A stretch of 64,000 nucleotides of DNA from Pseudomonas benzenivorans. GTDB lineage: Bacteria; Pseudomonadota; Gammaproteobacteria; Pseudomonadales; Pseudomonadaceae. The stretch is from assembly GCF_900100495.1 (NCBI RefSeq), contig NZ_FNCT01000003.1:1-64000 (forward strand). The letters run 5' to 3'. A program made the translations under genes and the position numbers. Each line of letters opens with the position of its first letter. The stretch's first letter is position 1. The notes beneath the pieces were generated by a model. The model did not search any database, was not told where the DNA came from, and saw only the letters and a program-made list of their open reading frames with translations. This document shows, piece by piece, positions 44,973 to 54,380 of this stretch.

Positions 44973-45656
44973 TCAACGCTTCTTGCCCCACACCTGTTCC
45001 AGCCGGTCGTCGCGGCCGCAGCCATTGCGGTAGTAGGCGTAGCGCAGCGGGTTCTTCTGGTAGTAGTCCTGGTGGTATTCCTCGGCCGGGTAGAACACCG
45101 TGCCTGGCAATATCTCGGTGGCGATAGGCTGCTTGAAGCGTCCCGAAGCCTGCAGCGCGGCCTTCGAGGCTTCGGCCAGGGCCTTTTCCTCGGGCGTGCT
45201 GTAGAAGATCGCGCTGCGGTATTGCGCGCCGTGGTCGCAGAACTGGGCGTTCGCGGTCAGCGGGTCGATGGTCGGCCAGTAGGCTTCCAGCAATTGGGCG
45301 TAGCTGGTCTGGCGCGGGTCGTAACTGACCAGCACGGCCTCGACATGCCCGGTATTTCCAGCGGAGACCTGCTCGTAGCTGGGATTTTCCAGCTGGCCGC
45401 CGGTGTAGCCCGAGGTAGTCGCGATCACCCCGGGCAGCTTGTCGAAATCCGCCTCGGTGCACCAGAAGCAGCCGCCGGCGAACACCGCAACGCCTTGCTC
45501 GCCTTCGGCAAGGCCGGCGGGTGGACTGGGCTGGCTGGGTGACGCCTGGGGGGCTTGCGCCGCGCTCGGTTCACAGGCGGCCACGAGCAAAGCCGATAGC
45601 AGGGCGATGGCGGCAAGCGCTCCACGCCTGAGCCGGGGGTGCAGGAAAGCGCTCAT
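44973..45656 (-). CDS. msrA: peptide methionine sulfoxide reductase A, exported lipoprotein form
   Basis: A 227-residue MsrA. The catalytic 'GGCFWCTEADFDKLPGV' (nucleophile Cys in FWC) is at about 60-76, with 'GYTGG' and the C-terminal resolving 'NGCGRDD'. The N-terminus is a lipoprotein signal ending LLVAAC (Cys28), followed by a Ser/Pro linker, so it is anchored in the envelope instead of cytoplasmic as usual. It repairs S-epimers of oxidised methionine. The start at 45656 has AGGAG seven bases upstream and lies 2 bases after the msrB stop. Confidence 0.94.
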   Translation of the reverse strand: MSAFLHPRLRRGALAAIALLSALLVAACEPSAAQAPQASPSQPSPPAGLAEGEQGVAVFAGGCFWCTEADFDKLPGVIATTSGYTGGQLENPSYEQVSAGNTGHVEAVLVSYDPRQTSYAQLLEAYWPTIDPLTANAQFCDHGAQYRSAIFYSTPEEKALAEASKAALQASGRFKQPIATEILPGTVFYPAEEYHQDYYQKNPLRYAYYRNGCGRDDRLEQVWGKKR

Positions 45657-45658
45657 GG

Positions 45659-46180
45659 TCAACTCCTGAGTGCGGGCGGGGTTTCGCCCTGGGGAATGAA
45701 GTGCAGCGCCACGCCGTTGTTGCACCAGCGTTCGCCGCGCGGCGGCGGGCCGTCGTCGAACATGTGCCCCTGGTGCCCGCCGCAGCGGGCGCAGTGGTAC
45801 TCGGTGCGCGGGAAGATCAGCTTGAAATCGCGGCTGAAGGCGGTGTGGCCCTCGATCGGCTGGGTGAAGCTGGGCCAGCCGGTGCCGCTTTCGTACTTGT
45901 GCCGGCTGTCGAACAGCGGCAGATAACAGGCGGCGCAGAGGTAGGTGCCGGCGCGCTTCTCCTGGTTCAGCGGGCTGCTGCCTGGCCGTTCGGTGTCTTC
46001 TTCGAACAACACCGCATAGGCTTCGGCGGACAGCAGCTCACGCCAGGCGCTGTGCGGCTTGTCCAGGGGTACAACGCTGGCGGCGGCGGGCGCTGCGGCC
46101 AGGCTGCGCGGCGCCTGGCTGGCGAGTAGCGGCGCGGCCGGCAACAGGGCCAGGCCCTGGAGTAAGGAACGTCGTTTCAT
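45659..46180 (-). CDS. msrB: peptide methionine sulfoxide reductase B, exported form
   Basis: A 173-residue MsrB. Zinc cysteines are in '[10 protein letters not shown]' and '[13 protein letters not shown]'; the catalytic Cys is in '[11 protein letters not shown]'. The N-terminus '[21 protein letters not shown]' has a twin arginine and a hydrophobic stretch, so it is probably exported by Tat. It reduces the R-epimer of methionine sulfoxide, complementing MsrA. msrB and msrA form an operon devoted to envelope protein repair; an electron donor in the periplasm is not encoded nearby. Confidence 0.94.
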   Translation of the reverse strand: MKRRSLLQGLALLPAAPLLASQAPRSLAAAPAAASVVPLDKPHSAWRELLSAEAYAVLFEEDTERPGSSPLNQEKRAGTYLCAACYLPLFDSRHKYESGTGWPSFTQPIEGHTAFSRDFKLIFPRTEYHCARCGGHQGHMFDDGPPPRGERWCNNGVALHFIPQGETPPALRS

Positions 46181-46421
46181 GGCGGCTCTCTTCGCGAGGG
46201 TGTGCGCAATAGACTAGGCGAGCGCCGAGTTGTTACAGCGGTCAGGTTGCCGCGTCGGTTCAGTCGTGGCCAGGCAGCGTGCCGGCCTGCACGCCCGGGT
46301 TCGGCCGCTTTAGACCTTAGTCGTGAAATGCCGCGCGCTTCGACTAAGGTCGTCTGTCGTCCTGTCGGCACCGACTTAGAGTGTCCGTCACCAGCATCCC
46401 CAGCTGAGGAGGACAACAACA

Positions 46422-46733
46422 ATGAACGACAGCATCTACCGGCGGATCGAACAGAATCCGCGCTTCAAAGAATTGGTCTCCAAGCGCGAGCGTTTCGCCT
46501 GGATTCTCTCCGCGATCATGCTCGGCCTGTACCTGGCCTTTATCCTGCTGATCGCCTTCGTGCCCGAGTGGCTCGGCGTGCGCATCAGTCCCGAATCGAC
46601 CACCACCTGGGGCATTCCGCTGGGCCTCGGCCTGATCGTCTCGGCCTTCGTGCTGACCGGTGTCTATGTGTACCGCGCCAACGGCGAATTCGACGATCTG
46701 AACCAGTTGATCCTGGACGAGGTGCAGCAATGA
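46422..46733 (+). CDS. DUF485 membrane protein (YjcH-like)
   Basis: A 103-residue inner-membrane protein with two transmembrane helices (about 24-45 and 62-84), DUF485 family, as found before acetate permease genes (E. coli yjcH-actP). Its role is undefined, probably aiding the permease. GAGGAG nine bases before the ATG. Its stop overlaps the actP ATG (ATGA). Confidence 0.93.
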   Translation: MNDSIYRRIEQNPRFKELVSKRERFAWILSAIMLGLYLAFILLIAFVPEWLGVRISPESTTTWGIPLGLGLIVSAFVLTGVYVYRANGEFDDLNQLILDEVQQ

Positions 46734-48388
46734 TCGCGCGTCTGCTGAGTGTCATCGCCCTGCTGGCCGTTGCGCCGGCGCTCTGGGCGGCCGGTGCCAT
46801 CGAGGGCGAGGTGCAGCGCCAGCCGCTGAACGTTTCGGCCATCGTGATGTTCATCGCCTTCGTCGGCGCGACCATGTGCATCACCTACTGGGCGTCCAAG
46901 CGCAACACCTCCACCTCCGACTTCTACACCGCCGGCGGCAGCATCTCGGGCTTCCAGAACGGCCTGGCGATCGCCGGCGACTACATGTCGGCGGCGTCGT
47001 TCCTGGGTATTTCCGCCCTGGTGTTCAGCTCGGGCTATGACGGCCTGATCTACTCCATCGGCTTCTTGGTCGGCTGGCCGGTGATCCTCTTCCTGATCGC
47101 CGAACGGCTGCGCAACCTCGGCAAGTACACCTTCGCCGACGTGGCCTCCTACCGTCTGAAACAGAAGGAAATCCGCACCCTGTCCGCCTGCGGCTCGCTG
47201 GTGGTGGTGGCCTTCTACCTGATCGCGCAGATGGTCGGCGCCGGCAAGCTGATCCAGCTGCTGTTCGGCCTCGACTACAACGTCGCGGTGGTGATGGTCG
47301 GTATCCTGATGGTCATGTACGTGCTGTTCGGCGGCATGCTGGCGACCACCTGGGTGCAGATCATCAAGGCGGTGTTGCTGCTTTCCGGTGCCACCTTCAT
47401 GGCGGTCATGGTGATGAAGCACGTCAACTTCGACTTCGGCACGCTGTTCTCCGAGGCGGTGAAGGTGCACGCCAAGGGCGAAGCGATCATGAGCCCCGGC
47501 GGCCTGGTGAAAGACCCGGTCTCGGCGATTTCCCTCGGTCTGGCGCTGATGTTCGGCACCGCCGGCCTGCCGCACATCCTGATGCGCTTCTTCACCGTCA
47601 GCGATGCCAAGGAAGCGCGCAAGAGCGTGTTCTTCGCCACCGGTTTCATCGGCTACTTCTATGTCCTGACCTTCATCATCGGTTTCGGCGCGATCCTCCT
47701 GGTCAGCACCAACCCGATGTTCAAGGACGCCAGCGGCGCGCTGCTCGGCGGCAACAACATGGCGGCGGTGCACCTGGCCAACGCCGTGGGTGGCAGCATG
47801 TTCCTCGGCTTCATCTCCGCGGTGGCCTTCGCCACGATTCTCGCGGTGGTGGCCGGCCTGACCCTGGCCGGCGCCTCGGCGGTGTCGCATGACCTGTATG
47901 CCAGCGTGTGGAAGAAGGGCAAGGCCAACGAGAAGGATGAGCTGCGCGTATCGAAGATCACCACCGTCGCCCTCGGCGTGCTGGCGATCGGCCTGGGCAT
48001 CCTGTTCGAGAAGCAGAACATCGCCTTCATGGTCGGCCTGGCGTTCTCGATTGCCGCCAGCTGCAACTTCCCGGTGCTGTTCCTCAGCATGTACTGGAAG
48101 AACCTCACCACCCGCGGCGCGATGCTCGGCGGCTGGCTGGGCCTGGTGACCGCGGTGACCCTGATGATCCTCGGCCCGACCGTATGGGTGCAGGTGCTCG
48201 GCCATGCCGAGGCGATCTTCCCCTACGAGTACCCGGCGCTGTTCTCGATGGCCATCGCCTTCGTCGGCATCTGGTTCTTCTCGATCACCGACAAGTCCAA
48301 CTCGGCGGTGGACGAACGGGCGCGCTTCCTGCCGCAGTTCGTTCGCTCGCAGACCGGCTTCGGTGCCAGCGGGGCCGTGGCTCACTGA
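46730..48388 (+). CDS. actP: cation/acetate symporter
   Basis: A 552-residue sodium:solute symporter of the ActP group. It has 13-14 transmembrane helices after a cleavable N-terminal segment ([12 protein letters not shown]), and the signatures '[25 protein letters not shown]' (start of core) and '[15 protein letters not shown]'. It takes up acetate with a cation. Acetyl-CoA synthetase is not nearby. It overlaps the DUF485 gene by four bases and ends at a terminator. Confidence 0.95.
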   Translation: MIARLLSVIALLAVAPALWAAGAIEGEVQRQPLNVSAIVMFIAFVGATMCITYWASKRNTSTSDFYTAGGSISGFQNGLAIAGDYMSAASFLGISALVFSSGYDGLIYSIGFLVGWPVILFLIAERLRNLGKYTFADVASYRLKQKEIRTLSACGSLVVVAFYLIAQMVGAGKLIQLLFGLDYNVAVVMVGILMVMYVLFGGMLATTWVQIIKAVLLLSGATFMAVMVMKHVNFDFGTLFSEAVKVHAKGEAIMSPGGLVKDPVSAISLGLALMFGTAGLPHILMRFFTVSDAKEARKSVFFATGFIGYFYVLTFIIGFGAILLVSTNPMFKDASGALLGGNNMAAVHLANAVGGSMFLGFISAVAFATILAVVAGLTLAGASAVSHDLYASVWKKGKANEKDELRVSKITTVALGVLAIGLGILFEKQNIAFMVGLAFSIAASCNFPVLFLSMYWKNLTTRGAMLGGWLGLVTAVTLMILGPTVWVQVLGHAEAIFPYEYPALFSMAIAFVGIWFFSITDKSNSAVDERARFLPQFVRSQTGFGASGAVAH

Positions 48389-48405
48389 TAGCGCGAGCTG
48401 ATGGA

Positions 48406-48432
48406 AAAAGGGCAGCCAATGGCTGCCCTTTT
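48406..48432 (+). terminator. rho-independent terminator after actP
   Basis: AAAAGGGCAGCCA and TGGCTGCCCTTTT form a perfect stem with flanking A and T runs, so it could act in both directions, also for the convergent cyclase gene. Confidence 0.92.
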
Positions 48433-48486
48433 GCTTTGGGGGACGCGCCGAGCTATCGGCGCGCTGCTGCCTATGTCGCGCCGCGC

Positions 48487-49527
48487 TCAGCCGACTGGCT
48501 GCTGTCCCAGGTCCGCTGCTTCTTCGAGGATCGAGCGGTTGCGCCCGGCGCTCTTGGCGCGATACAGGCGCTGGTCGGCCCGTTGCAGCCAGCTTTCCCA
48601 GTGCTCGCCGCGCCGCAGGATGGCGCCGCCGACCGACATCGTCACCGGCCCGCCGGGGCCTTGCAGGTCTTGCGCGACCTGGCGTTGCAGGTGGGCGGCG
48701 GCGGCCCGCAGGCCGGGTTTGTCGGTATTCGGCAGGAGCAGTAGGAACTCCTCGCCGCCGAAGCGGAACAGGCGATCCTCCTGGCGCGACGAGCGCTTGA
48801 TCAGTTCGACGAAGGCCACCAGCACCTGGTCGCCGGCCTGGTGGCCGAAGGTGTCATTGATCCGCTTGAAGTGATCCAGGTCCATCACCAGCACGGCATG
48901 GCTGTTGCCATGCCGGCGATGGCTGGCGACGGCGATCTTCAGTTCTTCGTTCATCGCCCGGCGGTTGCGTGCGCCGGTCAGCGGGTCCTGGATCGCCAGG
49001 GCCTGCAACTGGTCGCGCTGGCTGCGGGTGCGGTAGGCGAAGATGCAGGTCAGCACGCTGGCCATCATGCCGGTGACCAGGAACGACACCATCTGGTAGG
49101 AACTCTCGAATACCGTACCCGGCACGATCAGCGCATGACCGACCAGTGCCGCCAGCACCATCAGCGTGGCCAGCATGGCCTTGCCCGGCGAAACCATGAA
49201 GAAGTTGAAGAGGATCAGCGGGTAGATCCAGAACAGGCCGTTGACCCCCAGGTTGATGGCGATCAGCGTCGAGCCCGCAGAGAAAATGATCGCCAGATAG
49301 ATGCCCGGCTTGACCGTATCGCCGGTGCGCCAGGCATAGAGCACGGCGAATAGCGTGGACAGCACGATGGTGGTGTCGGCAAGGCTGACCAGGTAGTTGC
49401 CTTCCGCCAGCCGGTACACGGCGTAGGGCGAGATCCCCATGATGCCGAACAGGCCCATCAGGGTGAGGATGGAGAGCTGGAAATCGTTACGCAGACGCTT
49501 GAGCAGCCGCGAGGTGTGCTTAGGCAT
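48487..49527 (-). CDS. membrane diguanylate cyclase (GGDEF)
   Basis: A 346-residue protein with six transmembrane helices (about 15-170) and a GGDEF domain (about 180-335). The active site is 'GGEEF'. 'RQED', five residues before it, is a complete inhibitory I-site. 'DPLTGARNRRAM' and 'FKRINDTFGHQAGD' are the other usual marks, so it is probably active and feedback-controlled. It makes cyclic di-GMP from GTP. The membrane part is not a named sensor domain. Confidence 0.95.
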   Translation of the reverse strand: MPKHTSRLLKRLRNDFQLSILTLMGLFGIMGISPYAVYRLAEGNYLVSLADTTIVLSTLFAVLYAWRTGDTVKPGIYLAIIFSAGSTLIAINLGVNGLFWIYPLILFNFFMVSPGKAMLATLMVLAALVGHALIVPGTVFESSYQMVSFLVTGMMASVLTCIFAYRTRSQRDQLQALAIQDPLTGARNRRAMNEELKIAVASHRRHGNSHAVLVMDLDHFKRINDTFGHQAGDQVLVAFVELIKRSSRQEDRLFRFGGEEFLLLLPNTDKPGLRAAAAHLQRQVAQDLQGPGGPVTMSVGGAILRRGEHWESWLQRADQRLYRAKSAGRNRSILEEAADLGQQPVG

Positions 49528-49670
49528 GGCTGGTTCTTGTCGTTGTTATGGAGCAAGGATGCAGAGCTATACCCGGGCCTGGCAAGAGTAGAAGCCGAAC
49601 AAACTGCCGGCATTTGCGCCATCTCGAGCAAAAGTCCTCAGGACTGGGGGGCGCGGCCGCCGCCTGTGAC

Positions 49671-50066
49671 TCATCGGTACAGGGCGATCAGGGCTTTGCT
49701 GCGCTGGTAACGTGCCAGCCGCTCGGCCAGTGCCTCGGGCAGGCTGCCGCAGGGCATGAAGCCCTGGCGCCGATAGAAGTCGCCCAGCCCGGGCTGGCAG
49801 AACAGCCAGACCGGTCCGTCGGCCTCGGTCACTGCCTGTTCGATCAGGCGGCGCGCCACGCCTTGCCGGCGTTGCGGCGGCGCGACGAACAAGCCGGTCA
49901 GCCAATGCCCGCCCGCGATGGGGCGCAGGCACAGCGCGGCGACAATCTCCTGCTGCTGGGCGACCCACACCCGATCGTCGCGGTTGGCGCGCATCGGCGA
50001 GCGGTGGGCGCGGTAGAACTTGTCCGCCAGCGGTTTGAGTGGGGCGGGGAGGGCGCGGTAGTGCAT
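49671..50066 (-). CDS. GNAT-family N-acetyltransferase
   Basis: A 131-residue GNAT acyltransferase. The acetyl-CoA loop 'LFVAPPQRRQGVARRLI' is at about 59-75 and 'DFYRRQGFMPCG' at about 96-107. Substrate unknown. It lies in its own unit, with 144 bases to the cyclase gene. Confidence 0.9.
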   Translation of the reverse strand: MHYRALPAPLKPLADKFYRAHRSPMRANRDDRVWVAQQQEIVAALCLRPIAGGHWLTGLFVAPPQRRQGVARRLIEQAVTEADGPVWLFCQPGLGDFYRRQGFMPCGSLPEALAERLARYQRSKALIALYR

Positions 50067-50145
50067 GCGGCTGGGATCGTCTGTCGGTAGCGGGGGTTTT
50101 CAGGGGGCCCAGCGGCAGGCGCCGGGCCTGCGCTGGGCGAGAGTT

Positions 50146-50277
50146 TCAGGCGTCTGCGGAATGGCTGCCGAGCAGGCTCTTGCCGGCTCGCTTGTCCTTC
50201 TTCGCCATGCGCTTTTCGTGAGCGTTCTTAAGCGGCTTCTTCTTCGCCTCTTTCTTGGCTCCCAGTCCTTTGCTCAT
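50146..50277 (-). CDS. 43-residue lysine-rich small protein
   Basis: A short frame: MSKGLGAKKEAKKKPLK continuing with Lys/Arg/Ala residues and ending SADA. It starts at an ATG with AGAGGT six bases upstream, and the third positions are GC-rich as in real genes of this genome. Similar very small basic proteins occur in other pseudomonads (from memory). It is probably a nucleic-acid- or ribosome-associated protein; function unknown. Confidence 0.7.
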   Translation of the reverse strand: MSKGLGAKKEAKKKPLKNAHEKRMAKKDKRAGKSLLGSHSADA

Positions 50278-50608
50278 GATCGTTACCTCTGTCTAGGGCG
50301 CGTTGATGGACATGACAATCGCTGGATTCTCCAAGTCATCCCTCCCTCCCAAGCTGCATGAGCTTGCATGGACTGAAAACGGCGCAAACAGCATAAGGAT
50401 AGCCGGTTAACCGAAGGAAAGCGGTGCCCCGGCCGCCAGCGAGTCCTGCCGGGCCAGGGGCGGCCAGGGCTCGACTGGTTAACAGTTCATGGCAAAATTC
50501 GCCCGGGCCGATGACAGCGCCGAACGGCGGCCGCATCATGCAGGCTATCGCCAGCGCCCCTGCGTCAGGGGCGTGCAGTCCATGAAGTCATGAGAAGCGA
50601 GCAGGCCG
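50278..50608. other. 331-base region without a gene
   Basis: Holds the divergent promoters of the small basic protein gene and the phosphatase-kinase-FHA operon. An AT-rich stretch at 50360-50410 could be one of them. No strong inverted repeat or RNA element was found. Confidence 0.6.
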
Positions 50609-51394
50609 ATGACGCCGATCGAACAGCCCCTGGTGTATGCGGCGCAGAGCGTCGTTGGCCGGGTGCGCGAGCATAACGAGGACGCGCTGCTGAGTTGCCC
50701 GGAACTTGCGTTGTGGGCGGTCGCCGACGGCATGGGCGGCCATCGGCGCGGCGAAGTAGCCAGCGCCCTGGCCCTGCAGACCCTGCGTGCCGCCTGTGCC
50801 GACGGGCAGGATCTGTTCGCCGCGGTGCACGCGGCCAACTGCGCCATTCTTGCCGCTGCCGAGGAGGATGGCGAATGCCGCGGCATGGGCACCACGCTGG
50901 TCGCCGTGCGTTTTGCCGGCTCCGACTTCCAGCTCGCCTGGGTCGGCGACAGCCGTGCCTACCGGGTCGACGCCGAGCACATCGAGCGCCTGAGCCACGA
51001 CCACAGTTGGGTGCAGGCGATGATCGACGCCGGTGAGTTGAGCGTCGAGCAGGCGCGCAGCCATCCGCAGCGCAACATCATCTTCCAGTGCCTAGGCCGC
51101 GACGATCAGGCCCTCGACGTCGGGCTGGTGCAGGGCCATCTGCAGCCGCACGAGTTGCTCCTGCTGTGCAGCGACGGGCTCACCGGCGAGCTGACCGACG
51201 CGCAGATCCAGCAACTGTGCGCCAGCGCCGCTACCCTCGACGAGCTGGTGACGCTGCTGATCGAGCGCGCCAACCAGATGGGCGGCAATGACAATATTTC
51301 CTGCATCGTGCTCGGCCGGGGCCTGCTCGAGCCGGTCGAGGCGGCGCGGCCGCGCGGCTTCCTCAGCAAGTTGTTCAAACCCCTGAAGCAGTAA
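50609..51394 (+). CDS. PP2C-type Ser/Thr protein phosphatase
   Basis: A 261-residue PPM/PP2C phosphatase with 'REHNEDAL', 'AVADGMGGHRRGEVAS', 'GMGTTLVA', 'WVGDSRAYR' and 'GGNDNISCIV', all metal aspartates present. It acts in the cytoplasm and probably removes phosphate from substrates of the kinase encoded next. The last ~25 residues are a basic tail. The stop lies 23 bases before the kinase gene, and the FHA gene completes the set. Confidence 0.94.
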   Translation: MTPIEQPLVYAAQSVVGRVREHNEDALLSCPELALWAVADGMGGHRRGEVASALALQTLRAACADGQDLFAAVHAANCAILAAAEEDGECRGMGTTLVAVRFAGSDFQLAWVGDSRAYRVDAEHIERLSHDHSWVQAMIDAGELSVEQARSHPQRNIIFQCLGRDDQALDVGLVQGHLQPHELLLLCSDGLTGELTDAQIQQLCASAATLDELVTLLIERANQMGGNDNISCIVLGRGLLEPVEAARPRGFLSKLFKPLKQ

Positions 51395-51417
51395 TCACCG
51401 GATGTGCGTCTATTCCT

Positions 51418-52935
51418 ATGAATGAAGGCTTGATCGAGATACCCGGCTACCGCGTGCATGGCCGCCTGGGCAAGGGCGGCATGGCCGAGGTCTACCTCGC
51501 CACCCAGTTGTCGCTGCAGCGCAAAGTCGCAGTGAAGGTGCTGCTCAACGCCGAAGACCAGGCGTTCAGCCAGCGCTTCATCAAGGAAGGCCACATAGTC
51601 GCCGCGCTGCATCACCCCTCGATCATCACCATCCATGACATCGACCGGCTCGCCGATGGGCGGCACTACCTGGCCATGGAGTTCGTCGCCGGCGGCGACC
51701 TGGCGCGGCACAAGGGCGAGGCGTTCGAGCCGCAGCGGGCGCTGCGGATCGTCCGGCAGATCGCCAGTGCCCTCGCCGTGGTGCATGACCACGGCCTGGT
51801 GCACCGCGACATCAAGCCGGCCAATATCCTCTTTCGCGACGATGGCACGGCGGTGCTCACCGACTTCGGCGTGGCCAAGGAGGTGGAGCTGGATCACGAC
51901 CTCACCCAGTTCGGCATCGCCGTCGGCAGCCCGGCCTACAGCAGCCCCGAGCAGGCCCAGTGCCAGGCGCTGGATGCGCGCAGCGACATCTACAGCCTCG
52001 GCGTGATCCTGCTGGAGATGCTCACCGGCAGCAATCCCTTTCGCGGCGCCAACTACACCCAGACCCTGATGAACCACCTGCAGATGGACCTGCCGGACCT
52101 GCCGGCAGCGCTGCACGGCTATCGGTGGTTGCTCGAACGCATGCTGGCCAAGGACCCGGACGAGCGCTTCGCCGACTGCCAGGTGCTGCTGGCGAGCCTG
52201 GATGAACTGCAGCAGCCCGAGCTCGACAGCAGCCGCGGTGGTCCCGGCTTGCAGCCGGCAGGCCAGACCGCCGGCGCGCGGCGCAAGCGCCTGCTGTGGG
52301 CGCTATTCGGCGTGTTGCTGCTGGGCGGCGCCGGCGGGGCGGGCTACTACGGCTATGAGCAGCTGCAGATCGCCGATTATCTGGCCCAGGGCGAGCAGCG
52401 GCTCGGCGCGGGCAAGCTGCTCGAGCCGCCGCAGGACAATGCCGACTACTTCTTCCGCCAGGCGCTGGCCCTGGATGCGCACAATCGCCAGGCCCTGGAC
52501 GGCTTGCAGCGGGTGTTGCAGGCGCGCATCCAGGGCTACCTGGAGCAAGCCGAGCAGCGCCTCGGCGAGGATCGCCTGCTGCTGCCCGAGGACGACAGCG
52601 CGACCTTCTACTTCCGCCAGGTGCTCGCCTGGGAGCCCGACAACCTGCTGGCCGAGGCCGGGCTGGCCCGCGTGGCGCAGCGCTTTATCGAGCAGAGCGA
52701 GGAGGCCTACGCGCGCCGCGAATTTGCCCTGGCGCTGGAGTACATCAAGTCCGGGCTGGAGGTGCAGCCGGCCAATGAAACCCTGCTAGGACTCTATGAC
52801 GACCACGACCGGCGCGTGGCTCTGGCACAGGCCCCGCGCCCGGCCGCTACGCGCACCTCGTCCGCGGCGAAGCCGCGAGAGCAGGCCAAGCAGAACCCGA
52901 TCAAGCGGCTGTGGAACAACATCTTCAACAATTGA
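51418..52935 (+). CDS. transmembrane Ser/Thr protein kinase with periplasmic repeats
   Basis: A 505-residue Hanks-type kinase. The kinase domain is at about 10-265: glycine loop 'GRLGKGGMAEVYLA', Lys in 'VAVKVL', 'VHRDIKPANILF', 'LTDFGVAKE', and 'SPEQAQCQ' in place of the APE motif. One transmembrane helix follows (about 291-312). The outer part has three roughly 57-residue TPR-like repeats (DYLAQGEQRLG..., GYLEQAEQRLG..., then EEAYARREF...). It probably senses something in the periplasm and phosphorylates partners inside. The ribosome site before 51418 is weak, consistent with translation coupled to the phosphatase gene. Confidence 0.94.
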   Translation: MNEGLIEIPGYRVHGRLGKGGMAEVYLATQLSLQRKVAVKVLLNAEDQAFSQRFIKEGHIVAALHHPSIITIHDIDRLADGRHYLAMEFVAGGDLARHKGEAFEPQRALRIVRQIASALAVVHDHGLVHRDIKPANILFRDDGTAVLTDFGVAKEVELDHDLTQFGIAVGSPAYSSPEQAQCQALDARSDIYSLGVILLEMLTGSNPFRGANYTQTLMNHLQMDLPDLPAALHGYRWLLERMLAKDPDERFADCQVLLASLDELQQPELDSSRGGPGLQPAGQTAGARRKRLLWALFGVLLLGGAGGAGYYGYEQLQIADYLAQGEQRLGAGKLLEPPQDNADYFFRQALALDAHNRQALDGLQRVLQARIQGYLEQAEQRLGEDRLLLPEDDSATFYFRQVLAWEPDNLLAEAGLARVAQRFIEQSEEAYARREFALALEYIKSGLEVQPANETLLGLYDDHDRRVALAQAPRPAATRTSSAAKPREQAKQNPIKRLWNNIFNN

Positions 52936-53028
52936 GTGCGACAAGTCCGCAGGCGCGCGGGTGGCCAGCGCCGGCCATGGCACGCAGCGGCGGATCATGC
53001 GCATCGCTCACCAAGGTAACCGCCGGAC

Positions 53029-53898
53029 ATGCTCAGGATTGATTTCAGCGATAACCGTCAAGCGCCGATCTGGCTGGTCGACGAGCGCTTCACCATCGGC
53101 CAGGACAGCCGCAACACGCTGGTGCTGGGCGATGCCGAGGTCAGCCCGTTCCATGCGGAAATCCGCCAGGACCACGGCTACTACTACCTGAGCGACTGCG
53201 GCAGCCAGGCGGGTACCTACGTCAACGACGAGCGCATCGGCGCGCGCTTTCAGCTGCGTGCCAACGACCGGTTGCGCCTCGGCTCGGTGGCGTTGCTGTG
53301 CGTCGATCCGGGCAAGAGCCAGGCCAGGGCGGAAAGCGCCGCGCGCTGGTTCCTGCAGGTGCTCAAGGGCGAGCACGAGGGCAAGAAATTCCACATCCAC
53401 GGCTCGATGACCTTCGGTCGCTCGGTCAAGTGCGAGCTGTGTTTCAGCGACATGGCACTGTCGCGCCGGCATTGCGAGTTCTTCCTCAAGGGCGACGTGC
53501 TGGAGGTCAAGGACCTGGCCTCGGCCAGCGGCGTGCTGGTCAACCAGCAGAAGGTCGGCACGGCCGTGTTGCAGCCGGGCGACCAGCTCAAGATCGGTTC
53601 GGTGAGCCTGCTGGTGATCGGGCCCAGGGTGGCGGTGGCGCCGGCCGAGGATGAGGACGCGACCCAGTTCATGCGCGCCATCGACCTGCCCAAGCCGCTC
53701 AAGAGCAAACCCGCCGCCTCGGCGGCCAGCGCCAATCCGCTACGCAGCGCGGCCCACGCCAAGCCCGCAAGCAAACCCGGCGTGCCGGCCGCCAAGCCCC
53801 GGCCGGGGTTGCACGGGTTGGCGCTGGCCGGGCTGGCGGTGCTGGCGATCCTGGCGGTCGGCGTGGGCGTTGTCCTGGCGGCCAGGGCCCTGTTCTGA
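53029..53898 (+). CDS. membrane-anchored protein with two FHA domains
   Basis: A 289-residue protein. FHA domain 1 is at about 18-85 ('FTIGQDSRNTLVLGDAEVSPFHAEI') and FHA domain 2 at about 125-190 ('MTFGRSVKCELCFSDMALSRRHCEF'), both with the arginine and Ser/His of phospho-threonine binding. A linker rich in Ala/Pro/Lys (about 205-258) leads to a C-terminal transmembrane helix (about 262-286). It is likely the receiver of phosphate marks from the kinase two genes upstream, held at the inner membrane. It has no catalytic domain. Confidence 0.92.
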   Translation: MLRIDFSDNRQAPIWLVDERFTIGQDSRNTLVLGDAEVSPFHAEIRQDHGYYYLSDCGSQAGTYVNDERIGARFQLRANDRLRLGSVALLCVDPGKSQARAESAARWFLQVLKGEHEGKKFHIHGSMTFGRSVKCELCFSDMALSRRHCEFFLKGDVLEVKDLASASGVLVNQQKVGTAVLQPGDQLKIGSVSLLVIGPRVAVAPAEDEDATQFMRAIDLPKPLKSKPAASAASANPLRSAAHAKPASKPGVPAAKPRPGLHGLALAGLAVLAILAVGVGVVLAARALF

Positions 53899-53962
53899 AC
53901 GGCCCGGGCGAATGCGGCCGGGTGCTTGCGAATCGCCTCCTCGACGGGGTTGGCTGCAGCCG

Positions 53963-54289
53963 TCAGGCCTGGCGCAGGCGCCGCTCGGCGCTGATCTCCG
54001 GCAGGTCCTGGCGGCGCATATAGACCCGCAGTGGCTCGCCGATATTCAGGCGGTCGTCGATGCGCTGGTCGAGCAGCAGCTGGATGCGCTCGCGCCTGAG
54101 GGTCATCAGCTCGCCGGCCTCGGCCTGCCAGACGAACTCGCAGGTCGGGGTGATGCTCTGTTCCGGTACATCCAGGCCGAACGAATCCTCGCTGAAGCGC
54201 ACCAGATGCTGGCCGGTCTTGGCATTGAAGCCGACGAAACCTTGGAGTCGATCGGCAGCCTCGCAGATGCTGGCGGACGTGATGCTCAT
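53963..54289 (-). CDS. conserved hypothetical protein (108 aa)
   Basis: A 108-residue protein (MSITSASICEAADRLQGFVGF...) with a mixed fold: 'NAKTGQHLVRFSEDSFGLDVPE', then a strongly charged helix 'MTLRRERIQLLLDQRIDD' and a final strand. I recall it as conserved among pseudomonads, with no assigned role. The ATG at 54289 has GAGG five bases upstream. It is convergent with the FHA gene. Confidence 0.72.
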   Translation of the reverse strand: MSITSASICEAADRLQGFVGFNAKTGQHLVRFSEDSFGLDVPEQSITPTCEFVWQAEAGELMTLRRERIQLLLDQRIDDRLNIGEPLRVYMRRQDLPEISAERRLRQA

Positions 54290-54380
54290 GTAAACCTCGC
54301 GCGTGACGGATAGTGGAAGCACCCACGGACCGGGCGCGGTCACAGGCTAAGGCGTGGCGGGGCGGGCGTCTTGCCCGGGA

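Noticed and set aside
46664..48385. 573-residue minus-strand frame over actP
   Set aside because: Rich in His/Gln/Glu/Asp repeats and antisense to a complete symporter gene. No ribosome site.
50609..53898. Type VI secretion locus
   Set aside because: Only the phospho-signalling genes are present; no Tss, Hcp, VgrG or ClpV gene is seen in the window.
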